64,000 bases of DNA, from the NCBI RefSeq assembly GCF_000423885.1, contig NZ_AUIV01000015.1, positions 7,501 through 71,500 on the forward strand, read 5' to 3'. Origin of the DNA: Thermomonas fusca DSM 15424. GTDB taxonomy: Bacteria > Pseudomonadota > Gammaproteobacteria > Xanthomonadales > Xanthomonadaceae. The translations under genes were made by a program, and so were the position numbers. Positions 8,793 through 16,263 of the stretch are shown piece by piece (position 1 is the first letter of the stretch; each line of letters begins with the position of its first letter). Below the pieces are notes generated by a model that saw only the letters and a list, made by a program, of their open reading frames with translations, was not told where the DNA came from and ran no database searches.

Positions 8793-9460
8793 GCAACTCC
8801 CTCGGATTGCAGGCGTTCGCCGATGATATCCAGCAGCACTGCCGCCAGTTCGGCCTTGGGCGCGGGGCCGAGCGCACGCTCGCCCCCGGCATCGATGACC
8901 AGCAGCGCGTTGTCGTCGCTCTCGAAGCCGCTGCCCGCCAGCCCGACCCGGTTGGCGCAGATCATGTCCAGCCGCTTGCGTTCCAGCTTGCCGCGCGCGT
9001 AGCGGGCCACGTCGTCGGTTTCCGCCGCGAACCCCACCACCAGCCGCGGCCGCTGCGGGTGCACGGCCACTTCTGCCAGCACGTCGCGGGTCTTGACCAG
9101 TTCCAGCACCAGCGTGTCCTGGCCCGGCTGCTTCTTCAGCTTGCTGGCGGCGATCGCGCGCGGGGTGAAGTCCGCCACCGCCGCCGCGCCGATGTAGGCA
9201 TCGCAGGGCAGCGCGGCCATCACCGCATCGAACATCTGCGCGGCGCTGCGCACGTCGACGCGGGCGATGCCCGGCGGCGTCGGCAGCTGCACCGGGCCGG
9301 CCACCAGCAACACCTCGGCGCCGCGCTGCGCGGCGGCGGCGGCAATGGCGAAGCCCATCTTGCCGCTGCTGCGGTTGCCGAGGAAACGCACCGGATCGAT
9401 GTCCTCGAAGGTCGGGCCCGCACTGACCACGAGGCGCATGCCCGCCAGCGATGCGCTCAT
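8789..9460 (-). CDS. coaB: phosphopantothenate-cysteine ligase CoaB as a separate ORF
   Basis: The 223-residue product corresponds to the C-terminal half of the usual bifunctional CoaBC protein. It shows SAGPTFEDIDPVRFLGNRSSGKMG at the nucleotide-binding start, AAVADF, the lysine-containing SKLKK motif and GFAAET. It activates 4'-phosphopantothenate with CTP and couples it to cysteine. Its ATG (9458-9460) overlaps the TGA of the upstream decarboxylase ORF (9457-9459), giving ATGA. In most bacteria the two activities lie on one polypeptide, so this is either a genuine split with translational coupling or a single-base frameshift or sequencing error at the junction. Confidence 0.9.
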   Translation of the reverse strand: MSASLAGMRLVVSAGPTFEDIDPVRFLGNRSSGKMGFAIAAAAAQRGAEVLLVAGPVQLPTPPGIARVDVRSAAQMFDAVMAALPCDAYIGAAAVADFTPRAIAASKLKKQPGQDTLVLELVKTRDVLAEVAVHPQRPRLVVGFAAETDDVARYARGKLERKRLDMICANRVGLAGSGFESDDNALLVIDAGGERALGPAPKAELAAVLLDIIGERLQSEGVA

Positions 9461-10014
9461 GCGACCACCGCCAGCGCGGCCACGATTTCCGCCGGCTCGG
9501 CCATCCGACCGGGGCCGGACTCGCCTTCGGCCAGCGGGCCGTCGTTGGGGCCGACCATGCGCGCGCCGCGCGCCAGCAGGGTGGCGATGTTCGCCTGGGT
9601 GGCCGGGTGCCGCCACATCCGGTGGTTCATGGCCGGGGCGATGAGCAGCGGCGCGTCGGTTGCCAGGCACAGGGTGGACACCAGGTCGTCGGCCAGTCCG
9701 TGCGCCAGCTTCGCCAGCGTGTTGGCGGTGGCCGGCGCCACCACCACCCGCTGCGCCCAGCCGGCCAGTTCCAGATGACCCATCGCCGCCTCGGCCTGTG
9801 CATCCCACAGGGAGGTGCGCACGGGCCGGTGCGACAGCGCCTGGAAGGTCTGCGCGCCGACGAAGCGCTGCGCGCTGTCGGTCATGGCCACTTGCACCTC
9901 GGCGCCGGCGTCGCGCAACCGCCGCACCAGTTCGGCGGACTTGTACGCGGCGATGCCGCCACAGACGCACAGCAGCACGCGAACGCCGCCGGCGGGGGAA
10001 AACATAGCCTGCAT
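9457..10014 (-). CDS. coaC: phosphopantothenoylcysteine decarboxylase CoaC as a separate ORF
   Basis: The 185-residue product is the flavoprotein half of CoaBC. It has VLLCVCGGIAAYKS at the N-terminus, the active-site histidine region MGHLELAGWA, the FMN-contacting APATANTLAKLAHG and the substrate-binding PAMNHRMW. It decarboxylates 4'-phosphopantothenoylcysteine. In Escherichia coli the clamp near the C-terminus contains a catalytic cysteine (ACGD..GRM); here the corresponding stretch reads PLAEGESGPGRM, with no cysteine. Two ATG codons, 10014 and 10005, are possible starts. It diverges from radC and heads the coaC-coaB-dut-algC run. Confidence 0.9.
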   Translation of the reverse strand: MQAMFSPAGGVRVLLCVCGGIAAYKSAELVRRLRDAGAEVQVAMTDSAQRFVGAQTFQALSHRPVRTSLWDAQAEAAMGHLELAGWAQRVVVAPATANTLAKLAHGLADDLVSTLCLATDAPLLIAPAMNHRMWRHPATQANIATLLARGARMVGPNDGPLAEGESGPGRMAEPAEIVAALAVVA

Positions 10015-10109
10015 CGGGCCATTCCCTGACCACTTGGAGAAGCCGCAGCTTACCCGATGCCGGGGCGGCTTCCGTTGCCCGGCGGCGATTGCGGACGCAC
10101 GCTGGCCGC

Positions 10110-10784
10110 ATGCACATCCGCGACTGGCCCGAAACCGAACGTCCCCGCGAAAAGCTGTTGGCCCGCGGCCCCGGCAGCCTGTCGGACGCCGAGCTGCTGG
10201 CACTGTTCCTCGGCTCCGGGATCGCCGGCAGCGACGCCGTCGCCAGCGCGCGCGGCCTGCTGGCCGGTCAGGGCGGCCTGCGCCGGCTGCTGGATCGGGA
10301 TGCCAAGGCGCTCACGCGCCTGCGCGGCATCGGCCCGGCCCGCGCCTGCCTGCTGGCGGCGGCACTGGAACTGGGTCAGCGCCATCTGGCCGCGCAGCTG
10401 GAACGCGGCGAAGCGCTGGGCGACCCCGCCTGCGCCGGCCGCTACTTCGCCCAGCGCCTGCGCAGCTTGCAGCACGAGGTGTTCGCGGTGCTGTATCTGG
10501 ACACCCGCCACCGCGCACTGGGTTTCGAGGAACTGTTCCGCGGCGGCATCGACGGCGCCGAGGTGCATCCGCGCATCCTCGTGCAGCGCGCGCTGGCGCA
10601 CGGCGCGGCGGCGGCAATCATCGGCCACAACCATCCCAGCGGCAGCCCGGAACCCAGCGCCGCCGACCGCGCGGTCACCGCGCGCATCAAGCAGGCGCTG
10701 GCGCTGGTGGACGTGCGTCTGCTCGACCACTTCGTGATCGGCGACGGCCCGCCCACCTCGATGGCGCAGCGCGGGCTGGTGTGA
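10110..10784 (+). CDS. radC: RadC/JAB-domain protein
   Basis: The 224-residue protein combines an N-terminal helix-hairpin-helix-like region (residues ~1-100, including LRGIGPARA) with a C-terminal JAMM/MPN+ domain. The metal-binding set EVHPR...GHNHPSGSPEPSAAD is intact. Despite the name, members are not proven DNA-repair enzymes; the JAB fold suggests a metal-dependent hydrolase that processes DNA or protein. The ATG at 10110 fits the family N-terminus (MHIRDWPETERPREKLL). An in-frame ATG at 10089 is less likely. It diverges from coaC and is followed 51 bases later by argS. Confidence 0.93.
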   Translation: MHIRDWPETERPREKLLARGPGSLSDAELLALFLGSGIAGSDAVASARGLLAGQGGLRRLLDRDAKALTRLRGIGPARACLLAAALELGQRHLAAQLERGEALGDPACAGRYFAQRLRSLQHEVFAVLYLDTRHRALGFEELFRGGIDGAEVHPRILVQRALAHGAAAAIIGHNHPSGSPEPSAADRAVTARIKQALALVDVRLLDHFVIGDGPPTSMAQRGLV

Positions 10785-10797
10785 AGGCGGCCTCGCG

Positions 10798-10803
10798 TAC
10801 AAT
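10798..10803 (+). promoter_or_regulatory. possible -10 element of argS promoter
   Basis: TACAAT lies 33 bases before the argS GTG, just past the radC stop, and matches a sigma-70 -10 box at five of six positions. No convincing -35 element is seen within the radC tail, so this is a weak call. Confidence 0.35.
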
Positions 10804-10835
10804 GGCGGGTCGCTTCAACCGCAGCATTCCCGCAC

Positions 10836-12524
10836 GTGAAAACCCAGCTCCGCGCCCTGATCGAACAGGGACTGTCCGCCCTGCGCAACGCAGGCCTCCT
10901 GCCCGCCGACCTTGCCTCGCCCGAGTTCGTGATCGAGCGGCCGAAGGAGCGCGCGCACGGGGACTTCTCCACCAATGCGGCGATGCTGCTGGCCAAGGCC
11001 GCGCGCGGCAATCCGCGCGCATTGGCGCAGCAGCTGCTGAACGCGCTGCCGGCTTCGGATGCGATCGCCAGGGTCGAGATTGCCGGCCCCGGCTTCATCA
11101 ATTTCCACCTGGCGCCGGGCGCCTGGCAGCAGCAGGTGCGCGACATCCACGCCGCCGGCACGGGCTTCGGCTGCAACGCCAGCGGCGGCGGCAAGACCGT
11201 GGGGGTGGAATACGTGTCCGCCAACCCGACCGGCCCGCTGCACGTGGGCCACGGCCGCGCCGGCGTGATCGGCGACTGCATCGCCCGCGTGATGGCCGCC
11301 AACGGCTGGAACGTGAAGCGCGAGTTCTACTACAACGACGCCGGCGTGCAGATCAACAATCTCGCCATCTCCACGCAGGCGCGCGCCAAGGGCTTCAAGC
11401 CGGGCGACGCGCAGTGGCCGGCCGACGCCTACAACGGCGACTACATCATGGATGTCGCCGCCGCCTACCTGCGCGGCGACAGCGTGGAAGTGGACGGCCA
11501 CGTCGTTACGGGCAAGAACGATGCCGACGACCTCGACGCCATCCGCGCCTTCGCGGTGGCGTACCTGCGCCGCGAGCAGAACGCCGACCTGCAGGCCTTC
11601 GGCGTGTCGTTCGACCGCTACTTCCTCGAGTCCTCGCTGTACACCGACGGCAAGGTCGAGGAAACCGTGCGCGAACTCGTCGCCAAGGGCCATACCTACG
11701 AGGAGGGCGGCGCGCTGTGGCTGCGCACCACCGACTTCGGCGACGACAAGGACCGGGTGATGCGCAAGTCCGACGGCACCTACACCTACTTCGTGCCGGA
11801 CGTCGCCTACCACCTCAGCAAATGGCAACGCGGCTATCAGCGCGCGGTGACAGAGCTGGGCGCCGACCACCACGGTTCGCTGGCGCGCGTGCGCGCCGGC
11901 CTGCAGGCGCTGGACTGCGGCATCCCCGCCGGCTACCCGGACTATGTGCTGCACCAGATGGTCACGGTGATGCGCGGCGGCGAGGAAGTGAAGCTGTCCA
12001 AGCGCGCCGGCAGCTACCTGACCCTGCGCGACCTGATCGAGGAAACCAGTGCCGACGCGGTGCGCTGGTTCCTGATCGCGCGCAAGCCGGATTCGCAGCT
12101 GACCTTCGACATCGACCTGGCGCGCTCGCAGTCCAACGACAACCCGGTGTTCTACGTGCAGTACGCGCACGCCCGCGTGTGCAGCCTGCTGCGCCAGGCC
12201 AAGGAGAAGGGCTACACGTACGACGCGGCAAACGGCGCCGCCTCGCTGCAGGTGCTGGACGACGCGCCGGCGCAGGAACTGATGCGCGAGCTGTCGCGCT
12301 TCCCCGAGGTGGTGGAAACCGCCGGCGCAACGCTGGAGGCGCATCTGGTTGCGCAATACCTGCGCGAACTGGCCAACGCCTTCCACGGCTGGTACCACGC
12401 CAGCCCGGTGCTGGTGGACGATGCCGTGCTGCGCGATGCGCGGCTGACCCTGGCGCTGGCCACCCGCCAGGTGCTGGGCAACGGCCTTGACCTGCTGGGC
12501 GTGTCTGCCCCGGAGAGCATGTGA
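10836..12524 (+). CDS. argS: arginyl-tRNA synthetase
   Basis: This 562-residue class I synthetase charges tRNA-Arg. It has the N-terminal Add1 tRNA-contact domain (residues ~1-100), the HIGH-equivalent HVGHG after SANPTGPL, the KMSK-like VKLSKRAG loop and a C-terminal anticodon-binding helical domain. The start is a GTG at 10836; it gives the family N-terminus MKTQLRALIEQGL, and no ATG upstream in frame improves on it. The stop TGA at 12522-12524 overlaps by one base the ATG of the SPOR-domain gene. Confidence 0.97.
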   Translation: MKTQLRALIEQGLSALRNAGLLPADLASPEFVIERPKERAHGDFSTNAAMLLAKAARGNPRALAQQLLNALPASDAIARVEIAGPGFINFHLAPGAWQQQVRDIHAAGTGFGCNASGGGKTVGVEYVSANPTGPLHVGHGRAGVIGDCIARVMAANGWNVKREFYYNDAGVQINNLAISTQARAKGFKPGDAQWPADAYNGDYIMDVAAAYLRGDSVEVDGHVVTGKNDADDLDAIRAFAVAYLRREQNADLQAFGVSFDRYFLESSLYTDGKVEETVRELVAKGHTYEEGGALWLRTTDFGDDKDRVMRKSDGTYTYFVPDVAYHLSKWQRGYQRAVTELGADHHGSLARVRAGLQALDCGIPAGYPDYVLHQMVTVMRGGEEVKLSKRAGSYLTLRDLIEETSADAVRWFLIARKPDSQLTFDIDLARSQSNDNPVFYVQYAHARVCSLLRQAKEKGYTYDAANGAASLQVLDDAPAQELMRELSRFPEVVETAGATLEAHLVAQYLRELANAFHGWYHASPVLVDDAVLRDARLTLALATRQVLGNGLDLLGVSAPESM

Positions 12525-13270
12525 TGGCGGCACGACGCGGCAAATCGCAGGCGAAGCGCAATTCTTCCGGCGGCCTGCCCGGCTGGGCCTGGCTGGTGAT
12601 CGGCGTACTGCTGACGCTGCTGGCGGTGCTGCTGCTGCCGCGCTACCTCAAGTCCGACGGCGGCGACGGGTTCTTCCGGCCCAAGCCCAACCCCGACGCC
12701 CTGCCGGCCACGGTCAGCGACGAAGGCGAAGCGATCGCCCCGGACACCGCCCCCGCCGGCGAGGCGAAGGCCGATGCCGACAAACCCAAGCCCACCCAAT
12801 ACGACTTCTACACCCTGCTGCCGGGCCAGGAAGTGGCGGTCAGCGATGCCGAGCTGGCCGCCAGCGCCAAGGCCGAAGCCGAGGCGCAGGCCAATGCCGC
12901 CAGGCAGGCAGCCGCAGCTGCGGCGGGCAGCGGCAGCGATGCACTGCCCGCGCCGCTGGGCGAAACCCCGGTCGCGGCCACGCCTGCCCCCAGCGCTGCG
13001 CCGGCTGCCGGTGCGGAGGCTGCAGCCAGCGCCGCCGCCACCCGCTACCTCCTGCAGGCCGGTGCCTTCGGCGGATCCGGCGACGCCGAGGCGGTAAAGG
13101 CCAAGATCGCCCTGCTGGGCCTGAACGCCCGCGTGGAGTCCGCCCAGATCAACGGCAAGACCGTCTACCGGGTGCGCATGGGGCCATATGGCAGCGCTTC
13201 CGAATTGGCCGACGCCAAAGCCAAGCTGGCCAGTGGCGGCCTGCCGGCGATGGCGGTCAAGACCCACTGA
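12524..13270 (+). CDS. SPOR-domain membrane protein (FtsN-like)
   Basis: The 248-residue protein has a short basic cytoplasmic N-terminus (residues ~1-19), one membrane segment (WAWLVIGVLLTLLAVLLLP), a long Ala/Pro-rich periplasmic linker and a C-terminal SPOR domain (residues ~175-248, beginning RYLLQAGAFGG and including VYRVRMGPYG). SPOR domains bind septal peptidoglycan stripped of stem peptides. The architecture resembles FtsN, and a SPOR protein directly after argS is common in gammaproteobacteria, but the essential FtsN N-terminal motifs cannot be confirmed by eye. The ATG overlaps the argS stop by one base; a GTG one codon earlier is possible. Confidence 0.88.
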   Translation: MAARRGKSQAKRNSSGGLPGWAWLVIGVLLTLLAVLLLPRYLKSDGGDGFFRPKPNPDALPATVSDEGEAIAPDTAPAGEAKADADKPKPTQYDFYTLLPGQEVAVSDAELAASAKAEAEAQANAARQAAAAAAGSGSDALPAPLGETPVAATPAPSAAPAAGAEAAASAAATRYLLQAGAFGGSGDAEAVKAKIALLGLNARVESAQINGKTVYRVRMGPYGSASELADAKAKLASGGLPAMAVKTH

Positions 13271-13310
13271 GTCGCGCCGCCTGCGGCCTTAGAATGCGGG
13301 GATGGAAACC

Positions 13311-14060
13311 ATGCCCCGCACCGCCCTCATCACCGGCGCCACCGCCGGCTTCGGCCGCGCCGCCGCGCGGAAATTCATCGCCGCCGGCTGGCAGGTCATC
13401 GCCACCGGCCGTCGCAGCGACCGCCTTGACGCCCTGCGCGCCGAACTCGGCGACGCCCTGCACCGCGCCTGCTTCGACATCCGCGACGAAGCCGCCATGC
13501 GCGCCGCGCTGGACGCGCTGCCGGAGCGCTTCCGCGGCATCGACCTGCTGGTCAACAACGCCGGCTTGGCGCAGGGCACCAAGCCGGCGCAGGACGCGCA
13601 GCTGTCGGACTGGAAGACCATGATCGACACCAACGTCACCGCGCTGGTGACGCTGACCCACGCCCTGCTGCCCACGCTGATCGCGCGCAAGGGCGCCGTC
13701 GTCAACATCAGCTCCACCGCCGCCACCTACCCCTACACCGGCGGCAATGCCTACGGCGGCACCAAGGCCTTCGTCAGCCAGTTCTCGCTGGGCCTGCGCG
13801 CCGACCTGCACGGCACCGGCGTGCGCGTCACCGCGATCGAGCCGGGCATGGCCGAAACCGAATTCACCGTGGTCCGCACCCACGGCGACCAAGCCGCCTC
13901 CGACAAGCTCTACGGCGGCGCCAACCCGATGACCGCCGAGGACATCGCCGACACCATCTTCTGGGTCGCCAGCCAGCCGCCGCACCTGAACATCAATCGG
14001 ATCGAGCTGATGCCGACCTCGCAGTCGTTCGCCGGTTTCCAGGTGCATCGCGACACCTGA
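13311..14060 (+). CDS. short-chain dehydrogenase, YdfG-like
   Basis: This 249-residue classical SDR has the cofactor motif TGATAGFG, an Arg-containing loop ATGRRSDR favouring NADP, LVNNAGLA, the catalytic Ser in NISSTAA and the Tyr-x3-Lys motif YGGTK. It is closest in character to YdfG, an NADP-dependent 3-hydroxy acid dehydrogenase (the EPGMAETEF stretch fits). The true substrate cannot be read from sequence. The ATG at 13311 is preferred over 13302 because a GGGGA sequence sits at a usable distance before it, whereas at 13302 the purine run touches the start codon. Confidence 0.88.
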   Translation: MPRTALITGATAGFGRAAARKFIAAGWQVIATGRRSDRLDALRAELGDALHRACFDIRDEAAMRAALDALPERFRGIDLLVNNAGLAQGTKPAQDAQLSDWKTMIDTNVTALVTLTHALLPTLIARKGAVVNISSTAATYPYTGGNAYGGTKAFVSQFSLGLRADLHGTGVRVTAIEPGMAETEFTVVRTHGDQAASDKLYGGANPMTAEDIADTIFWVASQPPHLNINRIELMPTSQSFAGFQVHRDT

Positions 14061-14069
14061 CCCGAATTT

Positions 14070-14099
14070 GGCTATTCAGGCTATTTTTCCCAAAAAGGG
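14070..14099 (+). promoter_or_regulatory. AT-rich operator/promoter region of the toxin-antitoxin pair
   Basis: The 73-base gap before the antitoxin gene is far more AT-rich than its surroundings. It holds a direct repeat GGCTATT (14070-14076 and 14079-14085), a small inverted repeat CCC-AAAAA-GGG (14089-14099) and a -10-like TATATT at 14100-14105. Phd/YefM antitoxins usually repress their own operon by binding such repeats, so this is a plausible operator. Binding is inferred. Confidence 0.4.
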
Positions 14100-14133
14100 T
14101 ATATTTCCTCCAAGCACCCTTGGAGACAGCACC

Positions 14134-14487
14134 ATGGCCGCAACCATCCTGAAGCCGATGGATGACCTGCCGCACACCCCCGCTTCCGACGTGAAGAAGC
14201 TGGGCTGGCGCGGGGTGATGCAGGTGGTGGCCCGCAACGGCAGGATGGTGGTGACCAACCACAACAAGCCGGAAGCGGTGATCCTGCCGGTGGAGGAATA
14301 CAACCGCCTGCTGGCGCTGCTGCGCGAAGCCGGCGAGAAAGACCGCCTGCTGCTGGAAGACCTGCGGCGCAGGTTCGACGAGCGCCTGGCCTGCCTCGAT
14401 GCGCCGGGGGCGGGCGACACGCTGCGCGGCATCCTGCGCAAGCCGGTGAAGCTGGAAGGCCGCGTCATCGCCGGTGAAACCTGCTGA
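14134..14487 (+). CDS. Phd/YefM-type antitoxin
   Basis: The 117-residue protein has the core of the prevent-host-death family: WRGVMQVVARNGRMVVTNHNKPEAVILPVEEYNRLLALL (positions about 14200-14325), a DNA-binding and dimerisation fold followed by a charged helical tail that would wrap the toxin. The ATG at 14134 lies after an AT-rich operator-like region. The next gene begins within or one base after its stop codon and encodes a zeta-toxin-like kinase, which makes an antitoxin role likely. The long C-terminal tail (about 60 residues after the Phd core) is the part expected to meet the kinase. Confidence 0.8.
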   Translation: MAATILKPMDDLPHTPASDVKKLGWRGVMQVVARNGRMVVTNHNKPEAVILPVEEYNRLLALLREAGEKDRLLLEDLRRRFDERLACLDAPGAGDTLRGILRKPVKLEGRVIAGETC

Positions 14488-14488
14488 C

Positions 14489-15136
14489 ATGCCGGCGGCG
14501 CGTCCGCTGTTGTTCGTGCTTGCCGGGGTCAACGGCGCCGGCAAGAGCTCGATCGGCGGCGCAGCGCTGAGGCATGCCGGCATGGACTGGTTCAATCCGG
14601 ATACCTTCACCCGCCAGCTGATGGAGGCCACCGGCAGCCCGCTGGCCGATGCCAATGCGGCGGCGTGGCAGGAAGGGCTGCGCAGGCTGGAAGCCGCCAT
14701 CGCCGATGGCCGCGACTACGCTTTCGAAACTACGCTGGGCGGCAATACCATCGCCGCAAAACTGCGCGAAGCCGTGCAGACCCATGATGTCGCCATGTGG
14801 TTCTGCGGACTGGATTCGCCCGAGCACCATGTCGCCCGCGTACGCTATCGCGTCAGCCGGGGCGGGCACGACATTCCCGAAGCGAAGATCCACGAACGCT
14901 ACATCGCATCGCTGGCCAACCTCGTCGCGCTGTTGCCGTACCTTGCGCAGCTTCAGGTCTACGACAACAGCCTTGATGCCGCGGCCGGCGCCCCGCTCGG
15001 CGACCCGCGCCTGCTGTTGCAGATGGAAGCCGCGCGGATCACCTGGCCTGCCGATGCCGGCATCCTCAGGCAGACGCCCGACTGGGCCAAACCGATCGTG
15101 GAGGCGGCGCTGCGGCTGCAGACGCGGCAGCCTTAA
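14489..15136 (+). CDS. zeta-toxin-like P-loop kinase
   Basis: The 215-residue protein starts with a Walker A motif, LAGVNGAGKSS, followed by NPDTFTRQLM and FETTLGG, the pattern of small zeta-toxin/COG4185-type kinases. Zeta toxins phosphorylate UDP-GlcNAc or related nucleotide sugars and block wall synthesis; this substrate is known for relatives, not shown here. It lies directly behind a Phd-type antitoxin. The start is either the ATG at 14489, one base after the antitoxin stop, or an in-frame GTG at 14474 that overlaps it by 14 bases. Its last four bases overlap the convergent acyltransferase gene. Confidence 0.78.
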   Translation: MPAARPLLFVLAGVNGAGKSSIGGAALRHAGMDWFNPDTFTRQLMEATGSPLADANAAAWQEGLRRLEAAIADGRDYAFETTLGGNTIAAKLREAVQTHDVAMWFCGLDSPEHHVARVRYRVSRGGHDIPEAKIHERYIASLANLVALLPYLAQLQVYDNSLDAAAGAPLGDPRLLLQMEAARITWPADAGILRQTPDWAKPIVEAALRLQTRQP

Positions 15137-16263
15137 GCCATCGCAGGCAGGGCCGAACTCCCCCGCGCCAACACCACGCCACGCAGCCGCAAAAACGGCC
15201 GCTCCACCGCGTAGTACAGCAGTGCCGCCGCGGCCAGAGACGCTGCGCCATAGAGCAACCACGCAACGACGCCGCGGCCTTCCAACCAGCTGCCCCAATG
15301 CGCCTGCACCACCGCGTACATCGGCTTGTGGACCAGGTAGAGGCTGTAGGAGATCGCCGCGATCCAGCCGGCGCCCGGGAGCGCACGCGCGCCCAGTACG
15401 CCGCGCGTCTGCGCACCCGCAAACACCAGCAGCGCCAGCCCCAGCGACAGCACCGGCCAGCCGATGCTGTTGCCAAGCAGGCCAACGCGGTCGCGGAACA
15501 GCCAGAACGCCAGCGCCATCACCACCACGCCGGCCAGCGCGAACAGGTTGGCGTGCTGCGCGGCGCGCGCCCACGAAGCGGGGCGATACGCCTGCCACGC
15601 CGCCAGCATCACCCCCATCAGCAGGCCGTCGAGGCGGTTCCAGGTGGGGTAGTAGATGTCTTCGACAAACCACGGGCGCTGTGGCTGGGTGGCGTCATCG
15701 TGCAGCCAGATGCCGCCGCGCAGGGCGATGCCGCCCACCAGCACCGCCGTGCACACCGCCCAGAACTTCGCCGGCGACGGCTTGCGCGCCAGCAGCAGCG
15801 CCAGCGCCGGGAACAGCAGGTAGAAGTGCTCTTCCACGCACAGCGACCACGCGTGCGAGAACGCGGCGTTGGCGGCGTAGTCGATGTCGAGGTTGACGAA
15901 AAACAGCGCGAACTTCCACCACGGCTCCATCCCCGGCGCCTCGCGGAAGCCCGGCCACAGCAGGTAGACCGCCAGTACTGCCCAGAACGCCGGCAGGATG
16001 CGGAACGCGCGCTTGAGGTAGAACGCGCGCAGCGACGGCGATTCCCCGCGCGCCAGCGGACGCAGCAGCTGGCCGCCGATCAGGTAGCCGCTGAGCACGA
16101 AGAACAGGTCCACGCCCATCCAGCCGTAGCGCGAAAGCCACGACCAGTCCGGCCCCAGCCCGCCGACGATGAAGCTGTGGAACTGCAGCGTCCACAGCAC
16201 CGCCACGGCGCGCAGCAGATCCAGGCCGGGTAGCCGCGCTGCCGGCGCAGCAACGCCGCTCAC
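15133..16263 (-). CDS. acyltransferase-3 family membrane protein
   Basis: The 376-residue protein has about ten membrane segments and the acyltransferase-3 (OafA/OatA) N-terminal signature, LDLLRAVAVLWTLQFH, with the conserved Arg and His, followed by GVDLFFVLSGYLIGG and AWSLCVEEHFYLLFP. Such enzymes acylate sugars of O-antigen, peptidoglycan or exopolysaccharide at the inner membrane; no acceptor can be assigned. The start is taken as GTG at 16263, which overlaps the speA stop as GTGA, since the signature begins 13 codons downstream. The frame stays open upstream only as a shadow of speA. The coupling to speA is unexpected. Confidence 0.85.
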   Translation of the reverse strand: MSGVAAPAARLPGLDLLRAVAVLWTLQFHSFIVGGLGPDWSWLSRYGWMGVDLFFVLSGYLIGGQLLRPLARGESPSLRAFYLKRAFRILPAFWAVLAVYLLWPGFREAPGMEPWWKFALFFVNLDIDYAANAAFSHAWSLCVEEHFYLLFPALALLLARKPSPAKFWAVCTAVLVGGIALRGGIWLHDDATQPQRPWFVEDIYYPTWNRLDGLLMGVMLAAWQAYRPASWARAAQHANLFALAGVVVMALAFWLFRDRVGLLGNSIGWPVLSLGLALLVFAGAQTRGVLGARALPGAGWIAAISYSLYLVHKPMYAVVQAHWGSWLEGRGVVAWLLYGAASLAAAALLYYAVERPFLRLRGVVLARGSSALPAMA

